DNA of 64,000 nt from Rikenellaceae bacterium (GTDB lineage: Bacteria; Bacteroidota; Bacteroidia; Bacteroidales; Rikenellaceae), in NCBI GenBank assembly GCA_017463585.1, contig JAFTOX010000004.1, positions 62,001 to 126,000 on the forward strand. The letters are read 5' to 3'. Positions 51,294-59,179 of the stretch are shown here, piece after piece. A program made the position numbers and the translations under genes. The first letter of the stretch is position 1; the number at the start of each line of letters is the position of its first letter. The notes under the pieces were generated by a model. The model was given only the letters and a program-made list of their open reading frames with translations, ran no database searches and had not been told where the DNA came from.

Positions 51294-52277
51294 TTGACCT
51301 CGAAAATCGACATAACACGCCAACCGTTGATGTTGGCATTGGCGACCTCGCTTGTGCTGACGGCGCTCGGACTCTTGTTCCGATTGCCGTTCGATGTTGC
51401 GTTGCCCGCCACCTCGGTCGAGACCCCTCTGGGCGCAATGCTTGCAGCGTTCCAGCGTGCCCACCGTGGCTGGGCGGTGCTGATGGTCTTCGTGACGGCG
51501 ATCTCGGCGGCATACCTGACCACGCGTTCGTCGGTGCGCTACGACCTCTACACCCACCGCACCTACATCGCAATGGTGATGTTCTCGCTCTGCGCGTGCT
51601 GCCTGTTCGGGTGCGAGGAGTGGCTGCGCAGTTGGGCAACCCTCGTGACGCTGCAACTCGCCTGCCGAAATTTCGAGGCGGGTTTCCGACGCAGTTATAG
51701 CTTCGGCGAAACCTTCCGTGGCGCATTCTTCTTAGGTCTTGTGCCGCTACTCTATGCCCCCGCCGTGACCGTGCTGGTGGCTCTGCCCGTGCTGCTGTTC
51801 CTGTTCCGCCGCCCCGCACGTGAGGTCCCCGCAGCAGTGGTGGGAGTCTGTTTGCCGCTGGCTATCAGCTCCTATGTGTGGTGGGGAATGGGATTCCCGA
51901 TCGAATATATGACCGAACAGATCGTGGCCGCCGCAACCGCCGAATCGGGTTATACGCTCTTCGGTGGCGCACGCTTGATCGACCTGCTGGCAATGGGCGC
52001 GGTGCTGTTTGTGGTGCTGATGTCGCTGGGCGTCTACCTGATCGAACTTGGCGCACTCAAATTCAAAGCACGCCGCATACACGTCTTCTATCTGATTTTG
52101 GTGGGATTGATCTTAGCGTCGCTGCTGATGGCGGGATCGGATTGTTGCACGTGGTTGCTGCTGTCGTTGCCACTGTCGGTGTCGATGCCGCTGCTTTTCG
52201 TGCGCGCCGAGAGCCGATTTTCGATGGTTACGTACCTGCTTTTGATCGCGCTGACGGTGATGTCGTTGATCGGATAG
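51294..52277 (+). CDS. Multi-pass membrane protein of unknown function, 327 aa
   Basis: An integral membrane protein with about eight or nine helices, for example LATSLVLTALGLLF near residue 15, GWAVLMVFVTAISAAYL near 58, GLVPLLYAPAVTVLVALPVLLFLF near 150 and VFYLILVGLILASLLM near 262. The reading frame has no ATG until residue 13 (51330); a TTG at 51294 is the first possible start, so the true start is uncertain. It may belong to the DUF6427-type proteins of Bacteroidota, judged only from length and helix pattern. The upstream region 51193-51293 is AT-rich with no clear -7 box. Confidence 0.65.
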   Translation: MTSKIDITRQPLMLALATSLVLTALGLLFRLPFDVALPATSVETPLGAMLAAFQRAHRGWAVLMVFVTAISAAYLTTRSSVRYDLYTHRTYIAMVMFSLCACCLFGCEEWLRSWATLVTLQLACRNFEAGFRRSYSFGETFRGAFFLGLVPLLYAPAVTVLVALPVLLFLFRRPAREVPAAVVGVCLPLAISSYVWWGMGFPIEYMTEQIVAAATAESGYTLFGGARLIDLLAMGAVLFVVLMSLGVYLIELGALKFKARRIHVFYLILVGLILASLLMAGSDCCTWLLLSLPLSVSMPLLFVRAESRFSMVTYLLLIALTVMSLIG

Positions 52278-52287
52278 AGGATTGATT

Positions 52288-52318
52288 TTGAAGATTCAAA
52301 AAATATTTCATACCTTTG
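52288..52318 (+). promoter_or_regulatory. Promoter for tRNA-Leu
   Basis: TTG (52288-52290) and TACCTTTG (52311-52318) with a 20 nt spacer, 14 bp before the tRNA. Confidence 0.65.
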
Positions 52319-52332
52319 TGCGCACAAACTCT

Positions 52333-52414
52333 GCGGATATGGTGTAATTGGTAGCCACGTCAGACTTAGGATCTGATGCCGAGAGGCGTGGGGGTTCGAG
52401 TCCCTTTATCCGCA
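52333..52414 (+). tRNA. tRNA-Leu (anticodon UAG)
   Basis: An 82-nt class II tRNA. The acceptor stem GCGGATA (52333) pairs with TATCCGC (52407-52413), with discriminator A at 52414; CCA is not encoded. The anticodon loop CTTAGGA gives anticodon TAG (reads CUA and probably other CUN). There is a long variable arm (TGCCGAGAGGCGT region) and the T-arm GGGGTTCGAGTCCC. It is the apparent integration site of the downstream island: the recombinase stop codon lies at 52406-52408, inside the acceptor stem region. Confidence 0.95.
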
Positions 52415-53908
52415 CAATCTTAATTTTGAGGAGAAATTTTCGGATTTCTCCTCATTTTTATTTTTATAACTATCTGATATTCTTTGAATTATATCGAGTG
52501 CCTGATTGCAGTCAAAGGTTCGATAATTCTCATTTTCCTTATCCCAAAAAATTCCGCTCGGAAACAACAAATTTTGGATTTTCTGGCATAATTCCAACTC
52601 CGATTCGCTCCACAAACTCCCTAATTTACAGCAGGTTGCAACCACTTCATCGACCGTTGAGGTGAGGTTCGATAAATTTCTTTTGACCTTTGCCATTTCC
52701 ACCTCAATTTTGGCGAGTTTCTCTTGGATAACCTCCACGGTGGTCGTGTAAATATCTTCGTCAATATCGCCCATACCACGGCTGACCTTGCACTTCTTCA
52801 ACTTATTCTCCAACTCGCTCTTCTGCTTCTTCAAAAGCGACAGCTGCTCCTTATGCTCGCTATCCTCCTCGAAAATGATGCCAGACACCACATCGCTGAA
52901 CCACTCCAACAGCATAGGTGGTATTGTGTAGCTATCCAACAGCTCGGCATACAGGCGGTGCAGTTTCTTTGCCGATACATTGTTCTTGCAGCCAGTTCGG
53001 TTGCATTTGTAGTAATCGATGTTCTTGCGCTTGACGGTATATGCCGTGAGTGGCAGACCATCTTCGGCGCAACGGATATGTCGTTTGAGGGGAAAGCGGG
53101 GCGTTTCCGCTTTGACCTTGTAAACGCCCGTCCTTCCGCTTAATATCTCTTGTACTTGCAGGAACTCCACCCACGAGATTAGCGCGGGGTGCTTGCCATC
53201 AATAATCTCCCCATCGGTGAATTTGCTCTGAATTTTGCCCGCATAGAATGGGTTGGTGAGTATCTTGTGCAGTTTCTGCTTGCTTACATTCAAACCCATT
53301 GCCGACAGCCTATCCATAATACGGAAATTATCCACGCCTTGCAACTTCCACTTGAACGCCTTTTGGATAAGTTTACCCGTAGCATTGATGGTGAATTTTG
53401 CGTTGATGCTCTTACCCTCCTTGTCATAACCCAAAGGTCGCTTACCAATCCATACGCCGCTATTCATACAGTGCTTACGACCCGATACAAACTTATTGGT
53501 ACGGTTGGTGTTGTCCCATTGAGCCAGGGACAACTTGACTTGCATCATCATTACACCTTCGGGTGTTGAGGTGTCTGTACCCGACAATGCCTCCACGATA
53601 ATAACTCCCTGGGCATTGAGGTCGTTGATGATATTGATGGCTTGACCCGCATTGCGACTGAAACGGTCGGCGTGATTGACGATGATATATTTGACGCTCT
53701 TATCCTTTTTGACCGCCTTAATCATCTCCTTGATTAGTTTACCTGGGGTTTTGGCACTCTCGTGCTTACCGCCAAAATAACCCTTGATAGTATAGCCGTT
53801 TTCACGGGCAAACCTTTCACAGCGGCACTTCTGGTCATCGAGGCTGCCACCATTCTCCTCCTGGTGCTTTGTACTTACTCTACTCCATATAAAACAGTTT
53901 TTAGTCAT
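52406..53908 (-). CDS. Large serine recombinase (island integrase)
   Basis: A 500-residue serine recombinase. The N-terminal resolvase-type catalytic domain has the nucleophile in WSRVSTKHQEE (Ser12) and the arginine-rich helix motif in NHADRFSRNAGQA. A recombinase domain follows (GKRPLGYDKEG, ILTNPFYAGK). Next come a zinc-ribbon (IRCAEDGL with YYKCNRTGCKNN) and a coiled-coil region (EQLSLLKKQKSELENKLKK, EVIQEKLAKIEVEMAKVKR), as in integrases of conjugative or mobilizable elements. Its stop codon lies in the 3' end of the tRNA-Leu, so its last codons span the left junction. A 47-residue ORF upstream overlaps its start. It probably catalyses integration and excision of the island. Confidence 0.93.
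   Translation of the reverse strand: MTKNCFIWSRVSTKHQEENGGSLDDQKCRCERFARENGYTIKGYFGGKHESAKTPGKLIKEMIKAVKKDKSVKYIIVNHADRFSRNAGQAINIINDLNAQGVIIVEALSGTDTSTPEGVMMMQVKLSLAQWDNTNRTNKFVSGRKHCMNSGVWIGKRPLGYDKEGKSINAKFTINATGKLIQKAFKWKLQGVDNFRIMDRLSAMGLNVSKQKLHKILTNPFYAGKIQSKFTDGEIIDGKHPALISWVEFLQVQEILSGRTGVYKVKAETPRFPLKRHIRCAEDGLPLTAYTVKRKNIDYYKCNRTGCKNNVSAKKLHRLYAELLDSYTIPPMLLEWFSDVVSGIIFEEDSEHKEQLSLLKKQKSELENKLKKCKVSRGMGDIDEDIYTTTVEVIQEKLAKIEVEMAKVKRNLSNLTSTVDEVVATCCKLGSLWSESELELCQKIQNLLFPSGIFWDKENENYRTFDCNQALDIIQRISDSYKNKNEEKSENFSSKLRLCG
52427..52461 (+). terminator. Bidirectional terminator just after tRNA-Leu
   Basis: TGAGGAGAAAT pairs with ATTTCTCCTCA around TTTCGG, followed by TTTTTATTTTT. It lies within the last codons of the recombinase gene. 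Confidence 0.8.
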
Positions 53909-54044
53909 ATTTGTAATCGTTTATCTCTTTATTATTTAGGTACTGAATACCGATTAAGGCTAATGCCTCAAAGTAGTTTGTTAAAATTATTCCTTCTTCT
54001 TCACTGATGTTGAAATTATCATAATAATCCTTATAATTAGACAT
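53901..54044 (-). CDS. 47-residue ORF overlapping the recombinase start
   Basis: ATG 54044 opens a 47-codon frame beginning MSNYKDYYDNFNISEEEG and ending NNKEINDYKYD. It is acidic and aromatic-rich with no membrane helix. Its TAA (53901-53903) lies just inside the recombinase gene, so the frames overlap by 8 bp (ATGACTAA). That overlap is typical of translational coupling. It could be a recombination directionality factor or regulator of the integrase, but nothing in the sequence proves this. No homologue is recognised. Confidence 0.5.
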   Translation of the reverse strand: MSNYKDYYDNFNISEEEGIILTNYFEALALIGIQYLNNKEINDYKYD

Positions 54045-54059
54045 TTATAAATAGGATTT

Positions 54060-54246
54060 TCAATCCCCCGAAGGGGTTATTGCTGCACTGCGCCTCCCGC
54101 TACGGTTGATTGAGCGGGACTTCTGGTCGGCAGGTGTGCAGCGACCCTGATTATTCAAATGTATGTTTGATAAAGTGATTTAGAGTTGCCCGATGGGCTT
54201 ATTATTCCGTTGAAACAACGGCAAGGACACGACGGATTACTATTAA
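54060..54246 (-). ncRNA. Candidate structured RNA or attachment-region structure upstream of the recombinase
   Basis: The 553 bp between the 47-residue ORF and the resolvase contain a GC-rich, highly paired block in AT-rich surroundings. CCCC-GAA-GGGG is at 54065-54075. GCTGCAC pairs with GTGCAGC (54082 to about 54151), enclosing a CCCGCT/AGCGGG hairpin. GCCCGATGGGC is near 54189-54199 and CGTTG-AAA-CAACG near 54213-54225. The order suggests a leader RNA of the recombinase transcript or a recombination site. I could not match it to a known RNA family. The remainder, 54250-54597, shows no gene, only a G-rich stretch at 54446-54530. Confidence 0.4.
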
Positions 54247-54597
54247 CAAATAGACCTTTCTCTACTAATTTACAAATTTTATTTGAATTTTCCAAATCGC
54301 TCCAAATATCTACATATAAACACGCCGAAATTAAGTTCCTATTTAATTAGCCCCGATGCTTATTTTCTCTAAATATATTAGCATACTGACTTACTGCACA
54401 TTACAACCATTTTTTGGAATTAAAATTTATCGTAGTTTTTTGATAGGGGGAGGGGGTGTAGGTGGGTGGAAAAAGTTTTTTGTAGCTATGCGTTATCCCG
54501 ATGATTTTTTATGGCGGGGGGCTTTCCCCCATATCCCCCCTATCTATTGCTTCCAAATATTTTCTCCAAAAATTTAGACCTCAAAAAATCGACCTTC

Positions 54598-55239
54598 CTA
54601 TATCTCAAACTCCTTCTTAACTCGCTGTACGGTCGATACCGATACACCGCAAATCGCAGCCGTATCACGGATACTCTTACCCGCACGGAGCGAGCGGATA
54701 ACCTTGCTGTACTCCTCCTGCTTGCGCTCTTTGCTTTTGACCGAACCGACCTTACGACCGAGCTTGCCGCCATCGGCGATGTACTTTGCACGACCACTGT
54801 TGAGGCGGTAGGTGATATTCTCTCTTTCGAGCTGGGCGCATACTCCCAATACGCTAACCATCACCGCCAGATATGGATTTTCTTTGCCATCTGCCGAGAA
54901 CAACGACAAACCCTCCTTCTGGAAATAGGCATTGATACCGTTATCCTTCAATGTGCGAATAGTATCCAGCACCTCCCACACGGCACGCCCGCAACGACTC
55001 AACTCCGAGAATAACACCACCTCAACGCCGTTAGTGACTGCATAGTCGATACACTCGGTCAGCACTGCGCGCTCCTCGTTGCGTTTTGCTCCGCTGATAT
55101 GCTCCTCGTAAACCCCAACGACCGACAATCCGTTGAGATTTGCATAATTGGTCAGGTCAGCGAGCTGACGAGCGGTCGATTGACGCTCGCCAGTGCTGCT
55201 AACCCTTGCATAGATTACTGCTGCCTTCATTTTTATCAT
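54598..55239 (-). CDS. Small serine recombinase (resolvase/invertase family)
   Basis: A 213-residue resolvase/invertase. The catalytic domain starts AAVIYARVSSTGERQST with the nucleophile in ARVS. It contains VVLFSELSRCGRAVWEVLD, the conserved arginine region, and LGVCAQLERENITYRLNSGR leading into the long E helix. The C-terminal DNA-binding domain is a helix-turn-helix (SIRDTAAICGVSVSTVQRVKK). Met4 is an alternative start. It may resolve element dimers or invert a segment. The DUF2693-like gene is 18 bp upstream on the same strand. Confidence 0.92.
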   Translation of the reverse strand: MIKMKAAVIYARVSSTGERQSTARQLADLTNYANLNGLSVVGVYEEHISGAKRNEERAVLTECIDYAVTNGVEVVLFSELSRCGRAVWEVLDTIRTLKDNGINAYFQKEGLSLFSADGKENPYLAVMVSVLGVCAQLERENITYRLNSGRAKYIADGGKLGRKVGSVKSKERKQEEYSKVIRSLRAGKSIRDTAAICGVSVSTVQRVKKEFEI

Positions 55240-55257
55240 CTTTTGGTGATAATTTTA

Positions 55258-55587
55258 CTACCAAATTTGGATTAGTGCTTGCATCTGGAAGCATCGAAAT
55301 TGACCGCACTCCACATCAAAATATGTACAAACCTTGCGGGCATCGCCACAAATGCCACGACCGTTGATATGGTCGCCGACCAAAGCGGGCATCATCGTGC
55401 CATAAGCGATGCGTACTTCGCCGCTCTTTTTGAGATAAGCGAACTTTACTACCTCCCTACGCATACGAGCCTTCAACTCGTTTAGTTTTGCCACCTGCAT
55501 ACCCGTTACGAAATCATTTTGAACTCTCTGCGAGATTACCGCTGCTCGGTACATATCTCGGTTTGTCATTGCTACTATCGTTGTCAT
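55258..55587 (-). CDS. DUF2693-like SH3-barrel mobile-element protein
   Basis: A 109-residue protein beginning MTTIVAMTNRDMYRAAVISQ. The middle has KLNELKARMRREVVKFAYLKK followed by GEVRIAYGTMMPALVGDH, a pattern I associate with the DUF2693 / SH3 beta-barrel fold proteins found in Bacteroidota plasmids and conjugative elements. It has no membrane segment. Its function is unknown; WYL-like or nucleic-acid-binding roles are possible. It lies between the resolvase and the 54-residue ORF, all on the minus strand. Confidence 0.65.
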   Translation of the reverse strand: MTTIVAMTNRDMYRAAVISQRVQNDFVTGMQVAKLNELKARMRREVVKFAYLKKSGEVRIAYGTMMPALVGDHINGRGICGDARKVCTYFDVECGQFRCFQMQALIQIW

Positions 55588-55623
55588 ATCTGTAAGATTT
55601 TTTATTACACTATACCACTTTTT

Positions 55624-55788
55624 TCAATACCAAACTGCGGGCTTCTTCCAACCCTCCAACTCATACCAATACTCAAGGGCTGCAATTCGGCTTCTGCCAA
55701 ATCCACGAACCTTGTTGCCCGTTGCAATCTCCCATACGCCCCAACCAGAACCGCTGCAACCTACCTTATATCGTCTTGTCTTTGCCAT
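55624..55788 (-). CDS. 54-residue ORF of the island
   Basis: ATG 55788 to TGA 55624 encodes a basic, aromatic-rich peptide that starts MAKTRRYKVGCSGSGWGVWE and ends LEGWKKPAVWY. The strong W/G/Y content and internal RGFGRSRIAALEYWYELEGW look like a real small domain. It is 36 bp upstream of the DUF2693-like gene on the same strand. Similar short W-rich proteins are common next to DUF2693 genes in mobile elements, as far as I recall. The function is unknown. Confidence 0.55.
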   Translation of the reverse strand: MAKTRRYKVGCSGSGWGVWEIATGNKVRGFGRSRIAALEYWYELEGWKKPAVWY

Positions 55789-55915
55789 AGTCTTTTGTAA
55801 TGCTTTATCGTTTATTTCTAATACAAATGTAATACTTTATTTTGATATATGCAAGTTTTTGTAATGTTTTATTGTGATTTTTATAGATTTTTTAATGATA
55901 TATTGATATTTTAAT

Positions 55916-55923
55916 TACCTTTG
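55916..55923 (+). promoter_or_regulatory. -7 box for the XRE regulator
   Basis: TACCTTTG, 19 bp before the ATG at 55943, in a very AT-rich stretch. The -33 element is not clear. Confidence 0.5.
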
Positions 55924-55942
55924 TGAGAAATATATTACTTTT

Positions 55943-56236
55943 ATGGAACTACGAGTAGTTGAATTAGCCCACCAGCGAGGGCTAACGATGTCAGACATTG
56001 CCAAAAAGGTCGGCATCAGTCGTGTGAACTTATCGAATAGCCTCAACGGAAATCCGACCCTCTCTCGACTTACCGAGGTTGCGGAGATATTGGGCGTTGA
56101 GGTTTCGGAGCTATTCAAACCAGCCTCGGCCCAAAAGGTCGTGAGCGGTTATTTGGAATGTGATGGTCGCATCGTAAAGGTCGATAACCTCGATGCGGTT
56201 AAGCGATTTATAGACGAGGTGGAAAAGAAAGAGTAG
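55943..56236 (+). CDS. XRE-family transcriptional regulator
   Basis: A 97-residue DNA-binding protein. The helix-turn-helix covers residues 10-60 (GLTMSDIAKKVGISRVNLSN, then NPTLSRLTEVAEILGVEVSEL). A small C-terminal beta-rich extension follows (VSGYLECDGRIVKVDNLDAVKRF). It is the first of two plus-strand genes divergent from the recombinase/resolvase side, so it is well placed to control island gene expression. The next gene starts 18 bp downstream. Confidence 0.88.
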   Translation: MELRVVELAHQRGLTMSDIAKKVGISRVNLSNSLNGNPTLSRLTEVAEILGVEVSELFKPASAQKVVSGYLECDGRIVKVDNLDAVKRFIDEVEKKE

Positions 56237-56254
56237 TTATAGAAATATATTGTT

Positions 56255-56884
56255 ATGGAATACCTAAAAAGACACACCGTTGAGGAGTTTGAACAGATGC
56301 CCGAAGAGGTTTGCGATTCTTATTTGGAAGCCCTAGATGAATTGTGCTGCGAATTAGGAATAGATACTGGGATATATACAACACCATTTGGTACTGAAAA
56401 GGCAAAGGAAGATGCCGTTATTAAGCTAATTGAACGAGTCCAGATGCCCAATAAGAAACGCAAGGGGATAAAACTAACGCAAATTCCAAATTGGGATAAG
56501 AATGTTATATGGAAGACTGATAGGCATATTGATAAGTGCCGAAAGGCATTAATTGACATCATCAAGAGCTACATTGGTAATGGGAACCTAATACTTGGAA
56601 AGACTCTCAAACAGGTAGATTATTTCGATGAAACATATGTCTTTGCAGAAATATGTCATATGCGGTATGAAGACGAAGTAGAGTATTTATGCCCAAACAA
56701 GAATGACACAATCTACGATGAGTCAAATTGGATAAGGTTAGAGGATGTTACTTTGGAGAATCTGTTAATAATAATTACTTTGATTAAAAATGAAAAAGCC
56801 ACACTCCTTTCTCCCAGCGAGCGACTTACTGACGACTACATCAAAGAGACAATTCTCAAGAGCGGACTTGTAACCAAAATATAG
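56255..56884 (+). CDS. Hypothetical island protein, 209 aa
   Basis: A soluble, mainly helical protein of unknown family. The N-terminus reads MEYLKRHTVEEFEQMPEEVC. The middle is basic (MPNKKRKGIKLTQIPNWDKN). The C-terminal half has acidic, aromatic-rich segments (VFAEICHMRYEDEVEYLCPN, then WIRLEDVTLENLLIIITLIK). There are no membrane segments and no motif I can name. Codon use is AT-richer than in the core genes. It follows the XRE gene by 18 bp and is probably co-expressed with it. A terminator at 56899 separates it from the convergent cargo operon. Confidence 0.65.
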   Translation: MEYLKRHTVEEFEQMPEEVCDSYLEALDELCCELGIDTGIYTTPFGTEKAKEDAVIKLIERVQMPNKKRKGIKLTQIPNWDKNVIWKTDRHIDKCRKALIDIIKSYIGNGNLILGKTLKQVDYFDETYVFAEICHMRYEDEVEYLCPNKNDTIYDESNWIRLEDVTLENLLIIITLIKNEKATLLSPSERLTDDYIKETILKSGLVTKI

Positions 56885-56898
56885 AATAAAAAAGAAAA

Positions 56899-56928
56899 TC
56901 CGAACATCTAAGTTGCAGATGTTCGGAT
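56899..56928. terminator. Bidirectional terminator between convergent island operons
   Basis: TCCGAACATCT-AAGTTGC-AGATGTTCGGA, with AAAAAAGAAAA on the left (U-tract for the minus strand) and TTCATTTA on the right. Confidence 0.85.
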
Positions 56929-56956
56929 TCATTTATAAAACCAACTTTACTATTAC

Positions 56957-57508
56957 TTATTTAACCTGCTGAACCTTACTACTTTGGGTTGTGGCGGTTA
57001 TTGAAAAAAACTCACCTTCTTTATTTGTTCCTTCCGTTATAGTAAAAAATGTAGCATCCAAATTCTTTTTAATTTCAATGCCATCAGTCGTCAAGATTTT
57101 ACCGCAACCATTATCTTTGGCATTAAGAACACTTTCACACGCCTCCTTGAAATCGGCGTAAAATGTGTCACTATTGAGAGCATTGGGATAATCTCCTTGC
57201 GAAACCTTTATTCCCTGTTTTATCAATAGAGCATGAGCTAGACCATTCCGTAGTGTACCATATAATCCCCTATTAATATACTTTTGAAGAGGTCCTATTG
57301 TTAATCCCTTTTCAAAGTTCTTATAAGGCCCAACTTTTCCGTAATCATCCCAATCATGGCTGTTTTGACATTTTCCTAAAAACTCAATACCAACAGCCAT
57401 TAACAAAAAGGCAAAATAAGGTTGATTATTCTTTATTTCTCCTATTTGCACAATTAGATAGTTCTGGATAAACTCTCTAACAGTTACATCAACATTCGAC
57501 ATATTCAA
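56957..57508 (-). CDS. HEPN-like helical protein with R-x4-H motif (island cargo)
   Basis: A 183-residue protein. The N-terminal half is helical (VREFIQNYLIVQIGEI, then AFLLMAVGIEFLGKC). It carries RNGLAH at residues 87-92, which fits the HEPN nuclease motif R-[NDH]-x3-H (R-x4-H form), just after a helix GPLQKYINRGLYGTL. HEPN domains with this motif are metal-independent RNases in many defence and toxin systems. The C-terminal 60 residues are probably beta-rich. It is the last gene of a four-gene minus-strand operon, 63 bp after the zinc-ribbon gene. The HEPN assignment is from motif and helix context only. Confidence 0.5.
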   Translation of the reverse strand: MNMSNVDVTVREFIQNYLIVQIGEIKNNQPYFAFLLMAVGIEFLGKCQNSHDWDDYGKVGPYKNFEKGLTIGPLQKYINRGLYGTLRNGLAHALLIKQGIKVSQGDYPNALNSDTFYADFKEACESVLNAKDNGCGKILTTDGIEIKKNLDATFFTITEGTNKEGEFFSITATTQSSKVQQVK

Positions 57509-57571
57509 TATAATTATAAATTAAGAATCATACATGTAAGAAATTCTTCTCTAATCCCTAATACAGCCAAC

Positions 57572-58810
57572 TTAAAAGATGACATATCCCAATATGCCCA
57601 TAATAATGACTATTGGTATTAATACAGGTAGACATCCGCCCTTAGATGTTCCTACACGCGCAACTACATGACGTCTCTGCATCTCATTGATAATTTCCTC
57701 AACATCAGAAGCCGCTTCTTGTCGTATCTTATCTTCCTCTTTTTTGATATAATCTTCAATGGGTCCGTATACCTGCGGGTCATAGTCTTCGCTGATAAAA
57801 CCAAAAACATTATTTCCACAACTGCACGAGTCGCCTAACATTGGTAAATGTTTAGGCTCATTCTCGATAGTTTGTACACCTGCATGTGGAAAAATATTTT
57901 TACAAAAATAGTATCTGCTACATACCTCTTTACATCTTGTAATATATTTCTGCTTGGATTCTTCAGAACTCCATATTGCCTTCTTATCCAATGCATTAAG
58001 AATGTCTACATCAACTGCATAGTGCTCCGTAGTACGAAGTATGCAACGCATAAAGGAGTCAGCAGATAGTATATCATACAACGCTTTATCATATGGAAAA
58101 ACGTAACTTAGGGAGTGCTGATTCAAACGACCTCCTTTCAAGGTTATAAATTCCACATAGTGGTCGTAATCTACATATGTTTCAAGGTCTTCGTTATAGT
58201 TATATACAAATTTGATAGGCCTACCATCAAGGTTTTTACTAAACAGATATTTATAATTATTAAAATAAGTAGCCAAGAAGCCTATTCTTATATCAGAAGT
58301 TTGTTTATAAAGTTTGCCTACTACATACTGAATAAATTGCGTAATTGTTCTTGCGTTATTATCAAGTACAACTGAGCCATACATCCAATTGCCATTCTGA
58401 GATATTTCAAATATTTCGGATATATCACAACGTTCAATTATAGAAAATAAGCTAGTGCCCCATGCATGTTGCATATTAAAACAAAGCTTCAATGCGCAAG
58501 AAGTTTTAGGAGAATAGCTAAACTCCATCCTAAATAGGAGCGGATTTGTTTCAAGGAATAGAGGCATAACTATTGTAATATTAAATCTTTCGCTTAATGA
58601 TATGCATTTTTCTACCCCCTCCAATATTGTAGGGCTTACATATGCGCTCTTTCCAAAGCCCAAGTTTTTCATCTCGGACATTGTATCTTCTGAAGAAGGC
58701 ACAAGAACAGACGCTATCTTTACTAGGATGCTGCCACAATATTCGCAATTATCAAGATTCGATGAAACTGCGCCGCAATTAGGACAAACGATTGTTTTTG
58801 AGTTTCCCAT
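57572..58810 (-). CDS. Zinc-ribbon, C-terminally membrane-anchored protein (YdjG-like?)
   Basis: A 412-residue protein. A zinc ribbon opens it: CPNC at residues 9-12 and CEYC at 22-25. A large mixed domain of about 300 residues follows (for example NITIVMPLFLETNPLLFRMEF, DIRIGFLATYFNNYKYLF) that I do not recognise. A charged helical segment (EDYIKKEEDKIRQEAASDVEEII) leads to a single C-terminal transmembrane helix (LPVLIPIVIIMGILGYVIF), so the body should face the cytoplasm. Architecture and neighbours recall YdjG of the Bacillus pspA-ydjGHI operon, but detailed homology is not shown. It lies 17 bp after the small membrane-protein gene. Confidence 0.6.
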   Translation of the reverse strand: MGNSKTIVCPNCGAVSSNLDNCEYCGSILVKIASVLVPSSEDTMSEMKNLGFGKSAYVSPTILEGVEKCISLSERFNITIVMPLFLETNPLLFRMEFSYSPKTSCALKLCFNMQHAWGTSLFSIIERCDISEIFEISQNGNWMYGSVVLDNNARTITQFIQYVVGKLYKQTSDIRIGFLATYFNNYKYLFSKNLDGRPIKFVYNYNEDLETYVDYDHYVEFITLKGGRLNQHSLSYVFPYDKALYDILSADSFMRCILRTTEHYAVDVDILNALDKKAIWSSEESKQKYITRCKEVCSRYYFCKNIFPHAGVQTIENEPKHLPMLGDSCSCGNNVFGFISEDYDPQVYGPIEDYIKKEEDKIRQEAASDVEEIINEMQRRHVVARVGTSKGGCLPVLIPIVIIMGILGYVIF

Positions 58811-58827
58811 TTTGTTATTGTTTTAAG

Positions 58828-59169
58828 TTATACATTTTTAGATGCTATATTACAAATCACAAGCGACATCGCTTGTATGGCGACAAGGATTATAGATGCT
58901 ACTAAATATCCGTTATCTTGTACCGAATCATGAGATATTATGCCCAATATCAATTCAATAAAGCCTAAGAATGCGAAGAAGGCGTACAACCCGATAACGA
59001 AGCCATCCTTCATTTCAATCTTACATAGAAGATATAGCAACAATGTGGTTGCTATGATTACCATCGAAGTAAAGAACAAGTTGAATAAAGGATAAACTGA
59101 CAGCAACAATCCAATAAGTAGATTGACCGTGAATAAGGTTCCTCCAATTATTAAAGTTATGTTTTTCAT
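58828..59169 (-). CDS. Small four-helix membrane protein (island cargo)
   Basis: A 113-residue protein that is almost all membrane helices: residues 5-27 (LIIGGTLFTVNLLIGLLLSV), 30-50 (FTSMVIIATTLLLYLL), 56-78 (GFVIGLYAFFAFLGFIELIL) and 88-108 (LVASIILVAIQAMSLVI). There is no signature motif. It lies 10 bp after the SPFH gene and 17 bp before the zinc-ribbon gene, so its products are probably made together. In position it corresponds to a YdjH-like membrane partner, an inference from layout only. Confidence 0.65.
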   Translation of the reverse strand: MKNITLIIGGTLFTVNLLIGLLLSVYPLFNLFFTSMVIIATTLLLYLLCKIEMKDGFVIGLYAFFAFLGFIELILGIISHDSVQDNGYLVASIILVAIQAMSLVICNIASKNV

Positions 59170-59179
59170 AATCTTCGAG

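Noticed and set aside
52406..52414. Tyrosine-integrase-type direct repeat of the tRNA 3' end
   Set aside because: I looked for a second copy of TTTATCCGCA on the right side of the island and found none. With a serine recombinase the core may be only a few bases.
54060..54246. Retron msr/msd locus
   Set aside because: No reverse transcriptase is encoded nearby; the adjacent enzymes are serine recombinases.
54356..54577. 73-codon plus-strand ORF through the G-rich stretch
   Set aside because: Its G/P/W-rich part is a direct reading of the G- and C-runs, and there is no promoter or homologous content.
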